A stretch of DNA of 64,000 nt from Bombardia bombarda (GCA_030512295.1 JAULSR010000003.1:1178001-1242000); one strand, 5' to 3'. Counted from the stretch's first letter, positions 1 through 11,416 are shown. A program made the numbers and translations. The notes: generated from the sequence alone by a model not told the origin.

Positions 1-1173
1 ACGTACATTGCCAGCTCTCTGTTCTGGTGGTTCATGGTACGCCGTTTCAAGTCGGTGTATGCGCTATCTCTGCCATGGCTCTTCTACGGCTTCGCGTTCT
101 TGCTCCTCGGCATCGCCTCCTTTGTGCCAGGTTATGTCCAGCGGGGACAGGTGCAAGATGCTGCGACAGTATTCTACGCCGTTGCCGCCAGTTCTGGCGC
201 CCTCGACTTCTCGCTCAACTTTGGTGATGAGAGTGGTGCGCCGACCAACCTGTGGGCAGTCCGTGCCCTGATTATCACAGCGTTTGCGCAGCTCTACAGT
301 GCGGCGCTATGGTACTGGGGTTCCCTTATGACCAACCCGTTCCACCCTACGGGCTCTGCGTCTGGCAACATTGGCGAGTCTTCGGTGCCAAAGGGCATCG
401 TCATTGCTATCCCCATCGCTATCGTCCTCTGGGCCGTCGGACTGATCCTATTCTGGGGCCTGCCAGACTACTACCGCCAGTCGCCCGAGACCATCCCGGG
501 CTACTACCTCTCACTCTTCCGCCGTCGCACGGTGCCATGGTTCTTCATAATGGTGGTGCTGCAGAATTACTGGCTGTCTGTGCCCTACGGCCGCAGCTGG
601 GAGTTCTTGTTCGTCTCGCGCCATGTGCCCGGGTGGGCCATCTTCCTGCTCACCGTGCTCTTCTTCGTCGTCTTGTGGAGCTGCCTGATCTGGGTGTTCA
701 CCATCTTCTCCAACAAACATCCGTGGTTGCTTCCCATCTTCGCCACGGGGCTGGGGCTCGGCGCCCCGCGCTGGGCGCAAACACTCTGGGGCACGTCAGG
801 CATTGGCCTCTACCTACCGTGGGCGGGTGGACCCGTCGCGTCGGCCATCCTGTCGCGCTGTCTGTGGCTGTGGCTCGGGCTGTTGGACACGATTCAGATC
901 GTGGGACTGGGCATGACTCTGCTGGCGACGCTGACGAGACAGCACGTCATGGGTGTGTTGATTGGGGCGCAGGTCATTGGCGGTGTGACGACCATGGTGG
1001 CCAAGGCGACGAGCCCGAATGCGGGCCAGCCGACGGCCACGTTCCCGGATTTCAGCGAGGGCGCGATGCCGGGGCTAGGGAATAAGTTCTTTTGGCTGTG
1101 CTTGGTAATGCAGCTGGTTATTCCGTTTGGGTTCTTTAAGTTTTTCCGGAAGGAGCAAGTTACGAAGCCTTGA
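1..1173 (+). CDS. AGS1: cell wall alpha-1,3-glucan synthase, C-terminal fragment (5' truncated by window edge)
   Basis: The frame is open from base 1 and stops at 1173, leaving about 390 C-terminal residues. They form a multi-span membrane region with the conserved features of the C-terminal channel part of fungal alpha-1,3-glucan synthases: an RRFKSVYALSLPWLFYG start, an internal LPDYYRQSPETIPGYY segment, LSVPYGRSWEFL, a GLGAPRWAQTLW stretch, WLWLGLLDTIQ, and an FFKFFRKEQ end before the stop. In this family a cytosolic glycosyltransferase domain and an extracellular amylase-like domain lie upstream. The C-terminal spans are thought to move the growing glucan across the plasma membrane. Those catalytic parts lie outside the window. 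No intron is needed in the visible part. Family assignment is firm; which paralogue it is cannot be told from this piece. Confidence 0.93.
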   Translation, partial: TYIASSLFWWFMVRRFKSVYALSLPWLFYGFAFLLLGIASFVPGYVQRGQVQDAATVFYAVAASSGALDFSLNFGDESGAPTNLWAVRALIITAFAQLYSAALWYWGSLMTNPFHPTGSASGNIGESSVPKGIVIAIPIAIVLWAVGLILFWGLPDYYRQSPETIPGYYLSLFRRRTVPWFFIMVVLQNYWLSVPYGRSWEFLFVSRHVPGWAIFLLTVLFFVVLWSCLIWVFTIFSNKHPWLLPIFATGLGLGAPRWAQTLWGTSGIGLYLPWAGGPVASAILSRCLWLWLGLLDTIQIVGLGMTLLATLTRQHVMGVLIGAQVIGGVTTMVAKATSPNAGQPTATFPDFSEGAMPGLGNKFFWLCLVMQLVIPFGFFKFFRKEQVTKP

Positions 1174-3098
1174 TATTTGGTTATGGAGCGTGGGGTTTTC
1201 TTGATTTTTTTGTTGTTCTTTTCGCTCATTTATTATTTGTTCTATTTATCGGCATTTACCTCCTCCATATATACCCCCTTCCTTCCTTTTCTCTTTGCCT
1301 TGCTTGGTTGGCTTTGTTGGCTGGTCGGTTGGTTTGGTCGGGCAATTATCATTCATGCATTCATTTGTACTCCATATTACTGTGACTATTAAAAGTCTAT
1401 GCATCATCACCATTATTAATAACGGCATCATCATTGTTATCATCATCGGGAGCTGGTTGGCGGGAAGTTGGTATGTACTGGCTGGCCTGGTCTCCTCTGG
1501 AGGCAGGAGCAGAAGCGGGCGAGAGAGAGAGAGGGCAGGGGGGTCCAGTGGAGGAGAGAGGAGTTGTTTTGCATATGACCTACATACATACATGCCTTAC
1601 ATACACATATTCACATATCCACACATTTACCTCTTGGGTATCTCTCTTTCATTGTCTTTCCTTTGCCTTATTTATTTTTATACTATGCATGAGGTTGTCA
1701 TATATCATGTTTATAGGACACGGCTGTGAGTTGGCGTAGGTGTCATGATTTAACACATGTCTGAGATAGAGATTGTGACAAAACAATGGGTGGTGGTGTG
1801 GGGTGTGTAGCAGAGGTGGGATATGATCCTGGATGGCACTTTCATCATTTCATGCATTCGATGGGATAGGATGGTATGGAATGTGACACACGCATAGGAT
1901 GTTGGATGGAGTGGCACAAATGAGCACAAAAAGAGTGTTGATGGTATGTAAAGATGCAATGATATCCATGTGGCATGATGGCGTTTTCTGGGCGTTTTAT
2001 GAAGTTAGGATAACGCATGCTCTTTAGATAATCATCTGTCTACCTTACCTGCGGTACGTATGCCACCAAGCACGCCGCTATACGGGATCGGTCTAATGCT
2101 GACGATGTGCATGAAATATGCACCTTTTATGCAGTACCCAGTTGCACATCAAAACTTGTGACTGAGCAACGATTGACTTGAAGTCGTATTTAAGGTATTC
2201 ACCAATACCAATCGCCAAAATAATTGGCACGGACGGACAACTCATGATGAGCACGATCTACGAAATGTTCTTATGCTGAAACCGAATGGCTGGTCGTCGG
2301 TAGTCAGATTTTGGCGACAAGCGCAACAATTGCCGTTTGAGTGAGTGGGGGAAGTGGAGGGGGGTCGAGGGGGGCTAATGTTTGCCGCTCTTCTCGTTTG
2401 GGTCAAGCGACTGACTGACTGGATCGATCGACGGGGATTTTCTGATCAGAGCACAGCATCATCACAATCCTCCAAACATTCGGGATTTTCTTGCCGGCTC
2501 CTTTGGCGACTATAATTGCTCCTGTTTCCTGCTTTCCGGGGCAGACTGAAAAGTTTGGAACATTTGATCGACGGATTTGCCGTTTCACCCCTAATGTCTT
2601 CTCCACTTTTCCCCATCTCGTCAACACATTCGGAAACCAGGACACGGACGCACACCTTTTTTACCTCTTCACCTATTCTTAGCACACTCGCACATGGTAC
2701 GTCTACGCGAACTTCGGAGAAAAAAGACGACTCGGTATCTCCTTGGGCGTTGCAGCCGGTCCAGAGCCTGAGGTCGGTTGTCATCAGCTTTTTCTATTGG
2801 AACACGCTACCGGAACCGATTATGCTTAAGTTGCACTCGGGGAAAAAGGGGGATGGAGAGTCGAGTCTGATCTTCATCCGAGAGAGAGTTATGCCTTTGT
2901 TGTATAAGTAGATCATGTTGGGGAGAACCACATCTTTTTAGTTCAGGCTCTATCACTCTCTTATTCTTTTGTTCATTCTTTGACCTGGTTGTCAACTCGT
3001 GATTCTCTTCCTGTCCATCCTTTTAGTTCACATTCTGTTTCACACACGTCTACAGGATAGACCTTCTTTTCTTCTACGAGCTCATCATCATCTTCATC
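1174..3098. other. gene-free interval, 1.9 kb
   Basis: Holds the 3' untranslated region of the glucan synthase gene (T-rich just after the stop), simple TACATACATACA-like and GAGA-rich patches around 1510-1620, and the promoter and leader of the secreted repeat protein gene. No open frame looks like a conserved protein. Confidence 0.6.
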
Positions 3099-3971
3099 AT
3101 GACCATCCTCAACTCAATCACCTGCCGGCAGGCCCTCGTCGCCACTATCCTCTTCGCCAACCTCGCCTGCGCCAACCTTGGTGATGCCCACCTCAATAGT
3201 AGATCATCATCAACCCCCACATCGCAATCCCTTCAACGTCGAGAGCCAGCAGGAGACATCTTGACCCAAATCCAAGACCTCATCGACGGCCTACTCAGCG
3301 GCGGCAATGCCAAGGAGGGCAACCAGAACACCGATGCAGCAAAGGACCCCAGCCCCACAGACATCGCCGCTACTCCTTCCCCTCCATTATCGACCGACCC
3401 TGCAGTCGTCGCCCCCATCGCTGCACCGCCAAAGGCAGGGCTAGACCTCCTCAACGCCACCGCCCCTGCCGCACCGCCACCGCCACCTCCCCTTGCTCTG
3501 AACGGCACGCTCGTCGACGCTGCCAATGGCACTGCTCCCGCTGGGAACGCAACCGTCGACGCCGGCAAGGGTAAGGGCAAAGGCAGAGGCAAGAACGCAG
3601 CAGACAAGACGGCCAAGGGCAAGGGCAAGGGCAAGGGCAAGGGCAAAGGCGATGCAGGTGCTGGTGCTGGTGCTGGTGCTGGTGCTGGCGCCGCAGCGGG
3701 GAACGCAACTGTCGCCGGAGATGTAGCAGGGAACGCCACCAAGGCCCCGGTGGATGTAGCCGACAAGGAGGCCAAGAAGAAGGCCAAGGCTGATGAGAAG
3801 AAGGCTGCTGAGGATGCTGCTGTTGATGGAGCTCCTGCTCTTGTTGTTGTTGAGCGACGACAGGTCGGGAAGCAGGGCAGGGGCGGCGGCGGCGGCGGCG
3901 GCGGGAACGCGAGGAGGATGAAGAGCCGGGGGGTGTTGGCGAATTTGGGTCAGGCTGATTTACGCTACTAG
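3099..3971 (+). CDS. secreted low-complexity Gly/Lys/Ala-rich repeat protein
   Basis: A single-exon frame of 290 residues. The N-terminus is a good signal peptide (hydrophobic LVATILFANLACA, cleavage likely near residue 27). The mature chain is almost entirely disordered. It has an Asp/Pro/Ala-rich part with NAT and NGT glycosylation sequons, a KGKGKGRGKN and KGKGKGKGKGKG tract, an AGAGAGAGAGAG tract, a second NAT block, a charged KKAKADEKKAAED stretch and an oligo-Gly run near the end. Dibasic sites follow hydrophobic residues at LQRRE (about residue 48) and VERRQ (about residue 253), so Kex2-type processing is possible. The start sits in an ATCATCATCTTCATCATG context. I recognise no family. 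A structural wall protein or processed secreted protein are both possible. Repeat-rich coding of this type is easily mispredicted, but the signal peptide supports a real gene. Confidence 0.65.
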   Translation: MTILNSITCRQALVATILFANLACANLGDAHLNSRSSSTPTSQSLQRREPAGDILTQIQDLIDGLLSGGNAKEGNQNTDAAKDPSPTDIAATPSPPLSTDPAVVAPIAAPPKAGLDLLNATAPAAPPPPPPLALNGTLVDAANGTAPAGNATVDAGKGKGKGRGKNAADKTAKGKGKGKGKGKGDAGAGAGAGAGAGAAAGNATVAGDVAGNATKAPVDVADKEAKKKAKADEKKAAEDAAVDGAPALVVVERRQVGKQGRGGGGGGGGNARRMKSRGVLANLGQADLRY

Positions 3972-4418
3972 TAGAACCAGATCTGGGTAAAATTCAGCAC
4001 AGATTGTTGGCTGTCTTTAGACGGCTGGGCAAGTATAGTCTTATGGATGCACATATCGTGTGACCGCAAGCCGTGCGCAAAGCTACATTTATCACTCATG
4101 TCCCATAACGAGGCGCATCCAAGGGATATTCACACGGTCCCATTGCAGGTGGTGGTGTTGGGAGTAGATAGAACTGGGCCGTTGGGTAGCATAGGTAGAC
4201 AGCCGATATCAATACAAGCCACCAAAAACCCCCTGTCATGGTCCAAAGTGCAAGTGCGGCAGTGGCCGAAATCATGGCCATCGCAAAATGAAACAAAGCT
4301 CTGTGTAGGTAGCAAACTGAGTTTGCGCAAGCTATGTACCCAACTTCCCCCTCTCATCTCCCCCGAACAGAAGCAGCACATGCCAACACGCCATACACGA
4401 CTGGACCCGGCCCCGAAC
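3972..4418. other. convergent 3' region
   Basis: About 450 bases between the stop codons of two convergent genes. Nothing beyond expected 3' untranslated sequence was seen. Confidence 0.6.
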
Positions 4419-5336
4419 TCAATACCCATCCCTCCCCGACCACGGCTTCAACGCCTCCAGCAACTCCCTATGCACCCTCCCGCCCTCCCCGCTCCCCTTC
4501 AGCGACCCCTCAAACACGTCCTCGCCCACCCTGCGGCAGAAAATCAAAAACCCGCCCCACACGAAATCAGCATAGCTGACCTCCTTGCCCATAAAAAACG
4601 GGCCCTCGGGGTTCTCCTTCAGCAGCGCCGTCAGCTCAGCCACGGCCGGCGCGACTGCCTCCCAGGTGGCCTCGCCCTGCTTGCCCGTCCTGTAGCGCTC
4701 CTCGAGCACCTCGGGGCTCGCGCGCGTCTCGTACCAGTACGGCAGGCTGGCGTCGTTGAGGATGCGCAGCGGGATGAGGTGGCCGATGATGGCGCGCAGG
4801 GGCGTCATGAAGCGCGGCAGGATGCCGTTGACCCGCGCGAGGTAGGGCGAGTCGAGGTGCAGCGGCGGGGAGGGGTGCTGCGCCTCGAGGTGGTCGGCGA
4901 TGGCGCGGCTGTCCATGATGTATTTGCCCGAGGGGAGGAGGACGGTGGGGATGGTGTAGATGTCCACGGGGGGGACGCTGTGGTTGGTTGGGGTGTTGGT
5001 GTTTGTTAATATTGAAGGGAGGAGACAACTCACTGGTCCTTGAGACGGGGCTTGATGTTTGGGTATTCAAGCTGTGGTTTGGTATGTTTGTCAGCGAGAT
5101 GCAGGTCGGGTGAATGATGGAGGTTGGCTCAACACTCACCCATTCCGTCTTGTAGTTCAGCCCCTTGTAGTTGAGGAGGAAGCGCGCTGGAGATTTATGT
5201 CAGATGGTGAATAATTTGGTGACAACAGTCTGGGCTGGAAGAAAATTCGCTCACTCTTCCACGGGTTGTATGACCAACATGTGCATGGCGGCTGGCTCGG
5301 GAGATCAAAGAGGATGATGGGTTGTTCTTCGGCCAT
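4419..5336 (-). CDS. glutathione S-transferase-like protein (four exons)
   Basis: Exons 5336-5255, 5186-5140, 5071-5034 and 4977-4419 join in frame to 241 residues; all three introns are GT-AG. The thioredoxin-fold N-terminus reads MAEEQPIILFDLPS, then CTCWSYNPWKTRFLLNYKGL, and EWLEYPNIKPRLKD. VPPVDIYTIPTVL follows, and DSRAIADHLE is the usual glutathione-site segment. The rest is the helical C-terminal domain. This matches the fungal GST group in which the first strand is followed by a W-S-x-N-x-W-K-x-R motif; many members act in detoxification or as beta-etherase-like enzymes. The start is the ATG at 5336; a TTG three codons upstream is not needed. The gene stands alone, convergent with the gene on its left. 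Substrate cannot be inferred. Confidence 0.9.
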
Positions 5337-6407
5337 TGTGGGCAATCGAGTGTTTATTCTGTTGACGATCTGTTGCTTTGTCTTTGTCTTTGTTCAATCT
5401 GACGTGGGAGTTGAATCATGAAATTTGGAGCTTATAGAAGGATGGACTGATGTCGTTGAGAATGAGCAGGCACCACTTCGTTCGGAGCAGCGCTCGATTT
5501 ACGATGCAACCCCAGGTCCGAGCTAGGTATAGCCGGGCCCGAGCCAGGTAACCCGGGTTTTATTTGGCCCTTTCGCTGACAAAGCCTCCCCCTCAACAGA
5601 TTGATCCCCATGGCGTCAGCGAATTATTAGAAATACACCCGTACTAGTACATGTCTATGATAAGGTATTCCTCCTTTGTGGGTGTGGCTAGATGATGGAA
5701 ATAACACCAAACTACCAACTGGACCCCAATGCCGGCTGTGCATGCAAGTCTCGGCTTGGCACGCCCTTGTTCAACGTATACATGAGTCACAAAAGCGTCC
5801 CCGCATTACTGATTATGGTATCAAACGTGTTGACATTGCACCAATGTGTCTTTTTGTTGAGAACAGTCAAGCTACGAGGTCCGTCCACGCGTCTAGGTCC
5901 AGTAGGGATCAGAAATATGTTGAAGATAGATTGTGTTGGGTTACTTGACGCAGCGCTGGTTTGAAGGGCAGGAAACAAACAGAAGTGATATTTTCATTGG
6001 CGATGATAGTTTCTATCCAAGACGAAGGTACTGGCACAGTTGACATTCTCAAGTGAGGGCTGTCGAAGCATTTATTTTAGATCCACCCGGTGTTTGGCTG
6101 GCCTCTGACTACCACCATTTTATGACTCTAGCGGAGCGCCATTGACGTCCTTTGACTCTGGTAGGGTTGATCTAACTCCGTACAATCAAGGATCTTGTGC
6201 AGGAACGAGAAGATATCAATAATTATCTGCTACTGATTTGGTGACTGAGGGTGTCAGGCTGGACTGTCCCACACCCAAGGAAAAGGGAGATCAAAACAAT
6301 CCGCCTAATAACGCCTGGGAAAATCGCCTGGGAAAATACAACCATGAAAAAGTACCGAGAGCAGTTACTGTTAACAAGAAATCCCCAACCAACAGTATGT
6401 ACCATGC
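5337..6407. other. gene-free interval between two minus-strand genes
   Basis: Promoter of the GST gene and downstream region of the next gene. A GCCCGAGCCAGGTAACCCGGG stretch near 5540 is locally GC-rich. No convincing coding frame, RNA gene or repeat was found. Confidence 0.55.
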
Positions 6408-7603
6408 CTAGCATGTCGTCAAGTCGTGCTTTTTTATACGCGTGCATCCGGGACTGCCCAATGGCTGATTGCAGCAAACCAGGGTGCGATCCCGGTTCAG
6501 GTGATGGTTAAAAATGGCCGGCGTTGAGATCACCTCAAGATCCCCGCTATGCAATGCTGTTTCTCTCATAACGGTACTCTCAGCGGGTGGTTCGGCTTAA
6601 AGATAGGTAATGTTAGCCATGTTTGCTGAGCGTAATAAAGACAACAGTTACGTTTTGGACATAACATTCTAAGATAGGTACACTTACAAGGATGCCACAT
6701 GTACGGACACTCTCCATCGGCGGCTACACCAGCATGCCACTCTCTCTGACAATTTTTGCACCGGCGTGCCTTGGCTAGGTCCTCATTCTCGTTGTTAATA
6801 GACCGCGGGACATGGCTATCGCTCGCCGCACGCATGCCTTGGATGACCTGGCGTCTTTTGTCCTGGCGTCTTTTGTTGGGTGTGAACTGCGTGTACTTTC
6901 CAGTCCTTTGATCACGAAAGCCTGCACCATATAAAAGATCACTGGTTAGTTCGTATGGACTTATGGTTTTCATTATGGGTCTCTTTTTGAAGCTGGCGGG
7001 AGAAGACAAAGAAGAAGGGGAAGAGGGAAGAGGGAAGAGGTATATCATACCAACTGTGGCACTGGCAGAACGGCCAGCAGCAAGGCGGCGGTAGAGGGCG
7101 GTAAGAGCAGGGGTGATGGGAGTAGGGGGATCCAAGCTCTTAAAATAAGCCAGCTTCATCTTGTCAATCTTGTCGTTGTCATTGTCGTTGCCATCATCGT
7201 TGCCACCGACGTTGCCATCATCTTTGTCATCATCGTTGCCATCGTCGTTGCCATCGTCGTTGCCATCGTCGTTGCCATCGTCGTTGCCATTGTCGGGGGC
7301 GGGAGCTGCCGGGGCGGCGGCGGTCTCAGTATCGGTATCGGCTGCTACGGCAGGAGTGGCAGAATCAGCAGTGCTCAGCCGCCGGGCAAGCTCCAAGACT
7401 CGCCGCGCTGCTCGGAAATTTGGTTTCTTAGTGCCAAGTGAACAGAGTGAAGTGGTTTCCTGGCACTGGGTGAGCGCCTGCATCACATCCACCGCAGACA
7501 AGCGGCCATTGTCTCGGGAATTTTCCTGGATGATAAGGGCCAGGAAACCCACCGCCAGCCACTCTTGCTCAAGGGCGGCCAACCGGGCCTTGAGCGTTTT
7601 CAT
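6408..7603 (-). CDS. hypothetical protein with Asn/Asp/Gly repeat and C-terminal Cys/His module
   Basis: Exons 7603-7051, 6921-6688 and 6556-6408 give 311 residues. An alternative second acceptor at 6595 adds 13 residues in the same frame. The N-terminus is helical (LKARLAALEQEWLAVGFLAL). A tandem GNDDGNDDGNDD tract encoded by a 12-bp repeat follows at about residues 105-145. Unspliced, the frame would end in unrelated sequence. With the GTAAGT donor at 6687 it continues into CKNCQREW, GECPYMWHP, HSGDLEV, LVCCNQPLGSPGC and TRIKKH. That spacing resembles a module I know from many fungal proteins of unknown function (CxxC, C-x-Y-H-x-G-x-L-E, W-x-CC, GC-x4-H), presumably a zinc-binding fold. Function unknown. 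The exon-3 assignment is an inference from frame and motif. Confidence 0.6.
7190..7290 (-). repeat. 12-bp coding tandem repeat (GNDD-type)
   Basis: Imperfect copies of a GTTGCCATCGTC-like 12-mer (plus strand) encode the Asn/Asp/Gly tract of the overlapping gene. Copies near 7250-7290 are nearly identical, suggesting recent length change. Confidence 0.8.
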
Positions 7604-9670
7604 TCTCTTCTGTCTGTGCTTGTACTATGTGCCCAGTTAGCTATGTTACGAGCTGCCGTGACCTGGACTCGATATCTTGTGCTTCTGTCTGCTATGTCAT
7701 GCTTCGTAGGATATGTTAGGAGATGGTGGGATTCATGTGCTAAAACTAGGTAGGGTATGCTGATATGATGGAATGGATGAGATGGGATCCAATGTTGTAC
7801 ATCCAAATTGTGCTGTCTTGTTTTTCTCCGCTGCGTGTGGTGGTTGTGGTGGAATACGATGACCCGGGATGGGACACGAGAAAGCGCCATGATGGAAGGG
7901 GTAGAGGGAGATTCGTTGGATGGTATATGATGTTCTCTCCTAAGATCTGTCTCCAGTCGTTTTGCTTTATGTCCGCTTTGTTATGGTGTATGTGTTGTGC
8001 AGGTTCAGCTTGTGCTGTTTGGCTCAGCATTCATTTGGTTTTCTTTGCCTCACTGCCTTGTTTTCCCAGCTGTATGTGCGGGAATGGAATGGAATGGGAG
8101 TCGGCCGGACACAGGAGTTTTCTGAATCGAAATTGCACACTTGTCCCAGTGTGCTACTGGAATCGGCCACTGGGCACTCCTGGCTGCAGGCGTGTACAAC
8201 AGCACTACCTGATGCACGCTGGACATGATAGCATCAAGGGCGATCTCTCTCTTCGCTTCACGTACGTCTCTTCTTGTTTTCCTTTGCTTTTTTCTATGCT
8301 TCATCGAATTAGCCTTATTGTAATGCTTCGGTAGGATTTGCTTTACTTACTGCTGTCCGCCGCTGACGTTGCTGCTTTTGCACGCAGTTGCTTGTTTGTT
8401 TGGTAAAAGTAAACAAAGAAGTGAGTTTTTCTGGACTTTATACGAGGGCTCCGCTTCGTCTGATCAGAGATGGTAGCCAAGTCACTAAACGTTCTGTACG
8501 ACCAGTCGGGGAGTCTTGCAGACATGTGTCGGAAACGATAAATATGGGATGAAATGGTTCCCTAGCAACCTGGCCTACGATAAGTAGCGCAGACCTCCAC
8601 ATCTCCCAGCTACCACAGAGGGCTGGTGTTTCCATATTTACAGAGCAGTCTCCCTTCGCCTCTCCAGTGAGGACCAAAGGAGAGGCCCGTGGTGACAACC
8701 AGCCGCTGCCAGAGGAATTACCCAGCTCCCGCTGGCCAAACCCAGGAGTGTCTCGACCATGCCAGTAACTGATTCAAGCACAACAATAGCCAACCGGGCT
8801 GAGAAGCAACTCGATCACGGTAGCCATGGCGTCGACGCCGTCTAGAAAACACCTGGCAATGGGGACTTTGATGGACAAATGTCAATCGAAGAGGGTAGTA
8901 GTGACCAGTTCGAAAGCCCGGCGACGCGTCTTCACATGCAGCAGTTGTCAAACCCCCAATCTCTTTAATCCTATGATATTCTAGTGGGTCTGTTTAATTT
9001 TAAGTCGGCCGCGGTAGCGAGTTCCTGCCCATCTTTGAGCCCAACGGTCACTTAGTTCTGCACACCTTCCGCACACCTTTTGAAGCCCCACGGATAATAA
9101 CAACAAGACAACGTCAAGCTTTCCTCCTCAGGTCTGCAGCGGCATATTGTTTTGCAATCCAAAAATACTTGATGACGTCTTGCGGCTATCAAAGAGCATC
9201 CCAAGATTCTATCATGAAATATGGACGCTTATTTTCGCAAAAGGACCACTTAGAGACGACTGGTCTGCCATTCCAGTACATACCTACCCAAGAGCATGGC
9301 TACAAGTAGTCGTCGACATAAAAGTAGGTTCTGCAACACTTACAACCGCACAGAACAATTGATTGATGAAACTTAATTAAAATGATTTTAATTAGTTTCT
9401 CATCTGTCTCAATTGAGAAGAAGAAATCCGAGTGCGACGCAAAAGTGGATTAGTCTGAAAAATGGATCTACATTATCAGCTCTCATATGTTGTGTGTCGT
9501 CTCTCGTCGCGATTGTGGCTGAATTGCGAGCGCGCCCTGCTGCTGGTTGACTGTGGCGCAAGAAGTGGCTCGCCCTCCCGCCTGGACGGAGCCCGTCTGC
9601 TAAACTGCTCTTATCAAACTGAATACCCCGCGCCGTATCCATACCACACCCCGCACGTCGTTTGATCCAA
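7604..9670. other. gene-free interval, 2.1 kb
   Basis: Upstream region of the Cys/His-module gene and downstream region of the esterase gene. Several open frames of 60-190 codons exist but lack conserved motifs, plausible composition and good start contexts. I see no gene, RNA or repeat that I can support. Confidence 0.5.
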
Positions 9671-9993
9671 TCACCAATCAACAAAATAGTCAATGCCATC
9701 CGTGATACCGCTCGCAGCCACGCTGGCGTGGTCCTGCCCCGCGTACTCCTTGATAGCCGTATCCCTAGTCTTGCCACTCGCCGTGACGCGATAGAACAGC
9801 TCCTGGCAGATATCGCTCATGTGGAAGGTCCGGTACAGCTCCTTGCGCTCATCAAAAGCCTCGAGCGTCTCGGTGCGCCTCTTGATCGGGAACTGCTCCA
9901 GCGAGCCGTAGCTGACGACAAAGGCCGGTTTTGTCGTCGCGTTCGTCGTCGCGTTCGTCGTCGCGTTCGTCGTCGCGTTCGTCGTCGCGTTCG

Positions 9994-10026
<33 letters not shown>

Positions 10027-10767
10027 CCGTCCCAAGTGACAAACCATCATCAACCGCCGTCCCATCACCCAACCGCGCGCTCACATCATCCAGAATCGAG
10101 TTGTTGTTGAAGTATATCGCCGGGCTGGCCGACAGATACGTGTCAAACATGTCCGGGCGCGCGATGAGCGCGTAGATGACAAACAGCCCGCCGAACGAGT
10201 GGCCGTAGATGGCGTCGCGCGTGAAGCGCACGTCGGGGAATAACGAGTCGCGCACCCATGGCCGAAGCGCTCCGTCGATGAACTCGATGAAGTCGTCGGC
10301 TCCCGATGGCGGCGTCTGCGGTGTAGGGAGGGGTGGCCGGAAGTCAATGCTCCGCTGCGCAAACGAGTAGATGGCGTCCGTCAGCGGGTAGCCGATGCTG
10401 ACCACGATGCTGTCGGGCTGGAACTGGTCTACCGGCTTGCGTCGCTTGAACGCCTCGGCCGCGGTCGTGCCCATTGCGTTGCCGTCTAGCACATACCTAC
10501 GTACCAACCACATAAGAGTCTGCATGATTGATGGAAAAGCAGACAAGGAGTTACGGCGTAGAAGTAGATGTGTGCTTACATGGTGAGCGCTGTCTTGTTG
10601 GTGACATCCTCGATGGCGTTGGGCCACTCAAACGGCCACGATACTTGAATCTGGTACGTGAGGTTCTTGATTGGGTTGCTGACGTTCCAGAGCGCCATAT
10701 TGGGAAACACGGTTGTGGGAAAGGCCGAAACCAGCGGGCTGAATGTCCAGTTTCCTAGAGAAGCCAT
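9671..10767 (-). CDS. alpha/beta-hydrolase, siderophore-esterase (BesA/IroE/EstB)-like
   Basis: Two exons, 10767-10580 and 10496-9671, give 337 residues. The intron splits an ATG codon in TALTMYVLDGN. The fold of the putative esterase family is visible: YQIQVSWPFEW (strand), MYVLDGNAMG (oxyanion region), IVVSIGYP, then RDAIYGHSFGGLFVIYAL with the nucleophile Ser163 in GHSFGG. A C-terminal GQDHASVA supplies the likely catalytic His319. Relatives hydrolyse ester bonds of ferric siderophores in bacteria and fungi. No signal peptide is seen, which fits intracellular release of iron. A run of 12 Thr followed by five NATT units interrupts the domain around residues 215-250, before KPAFVVSYGSLEQ. 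The next gene on the same strand is a ZIP transporter. Siderophore specificity is an inference from the family. Confidence 0.8.
9935..10024 (-). repeat. coding 12-bp tandem repeat and GTC microsatellite in the esterase gene
   Basis: Five copies of a GCGTTCGTCGTC-type unit followed by about nine GTC triplets (plus strand) encode the NATT and poly-Thr tract. Length is a multiple of three, so the frame is kept. Confidence 0.9.
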
Positions 10768-11416
10768 CGTTAAGCTCTGTTTACCGACACCTGTCCGTGT
10801 TCAAGCAATTCTGAGCCTAATGATATTACCACCTCAAAACAGTTGAGGCTTGAAGGTTTATTTAAGTTTATCTCAGGGTATAGATCCAGGAAGTGACACA
10901 GAATTTCTCGGTATTACACTGCTTATTCTAGTCTGCATGCTTAATAGACTAGCCACTGAAGAAGTTCTAGTTCTCACATTTCCCGTCCCCAACCTCCTGG
11001 CTGAAGCGGGGTATCCAAGTCCGAGGCGAACTAGAACTAGGTCCGAGGAGATGGGATAGTCGCGCCATGCTGGACACGAACTTGGCGTCCAACGAGAGTG
11101 AACGTCTTTTATTGCCAAGCAGCCCAAATTGCAAGCGAAACCTCTCACCGATCTGCCCAGCAGGGTACCTCTCTGGCAGCTACCTACTCTTCTATATATC
11201 ACCAGCAGGATACAAAAACGACGACTCGTTCATATGTCATCTCGCAAGACAACAGTTGCAATGGATAAAGAACTATCATCACTATTTACGAATCTGACAG
11301 ACATTAATATCCAACCAAAGCCAACGCCAACAACCAAAGCCAAAATGCTCAAAAGACCAAGCAAAACCGCACGCCGCACTTTTTGTCTAACCATCCTCTA
11401 CTGCCATGGAAAAATG
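10768..11416. other. promoter of esterase and 3' region of ZIP gene
   Basis: About 650 bases with no supported gene. A stretch around 11190-11290 is AT-richer than the flanks. No zinc- or iron-responsive element was identified with confidence. Confidence 0.5.

Noticed and set aside
6470..6520. GATCCCGGTTCAGG resembling part of a tRNA T arm
   Set aside because: Spacing and stems do not fit, and it falls in the predicted third exon of the Cys/His-module gene.
7765..8334. 189-codon plus-strand frame
   Set aside because: Cys/Trp-rich, no family features; likely chance.
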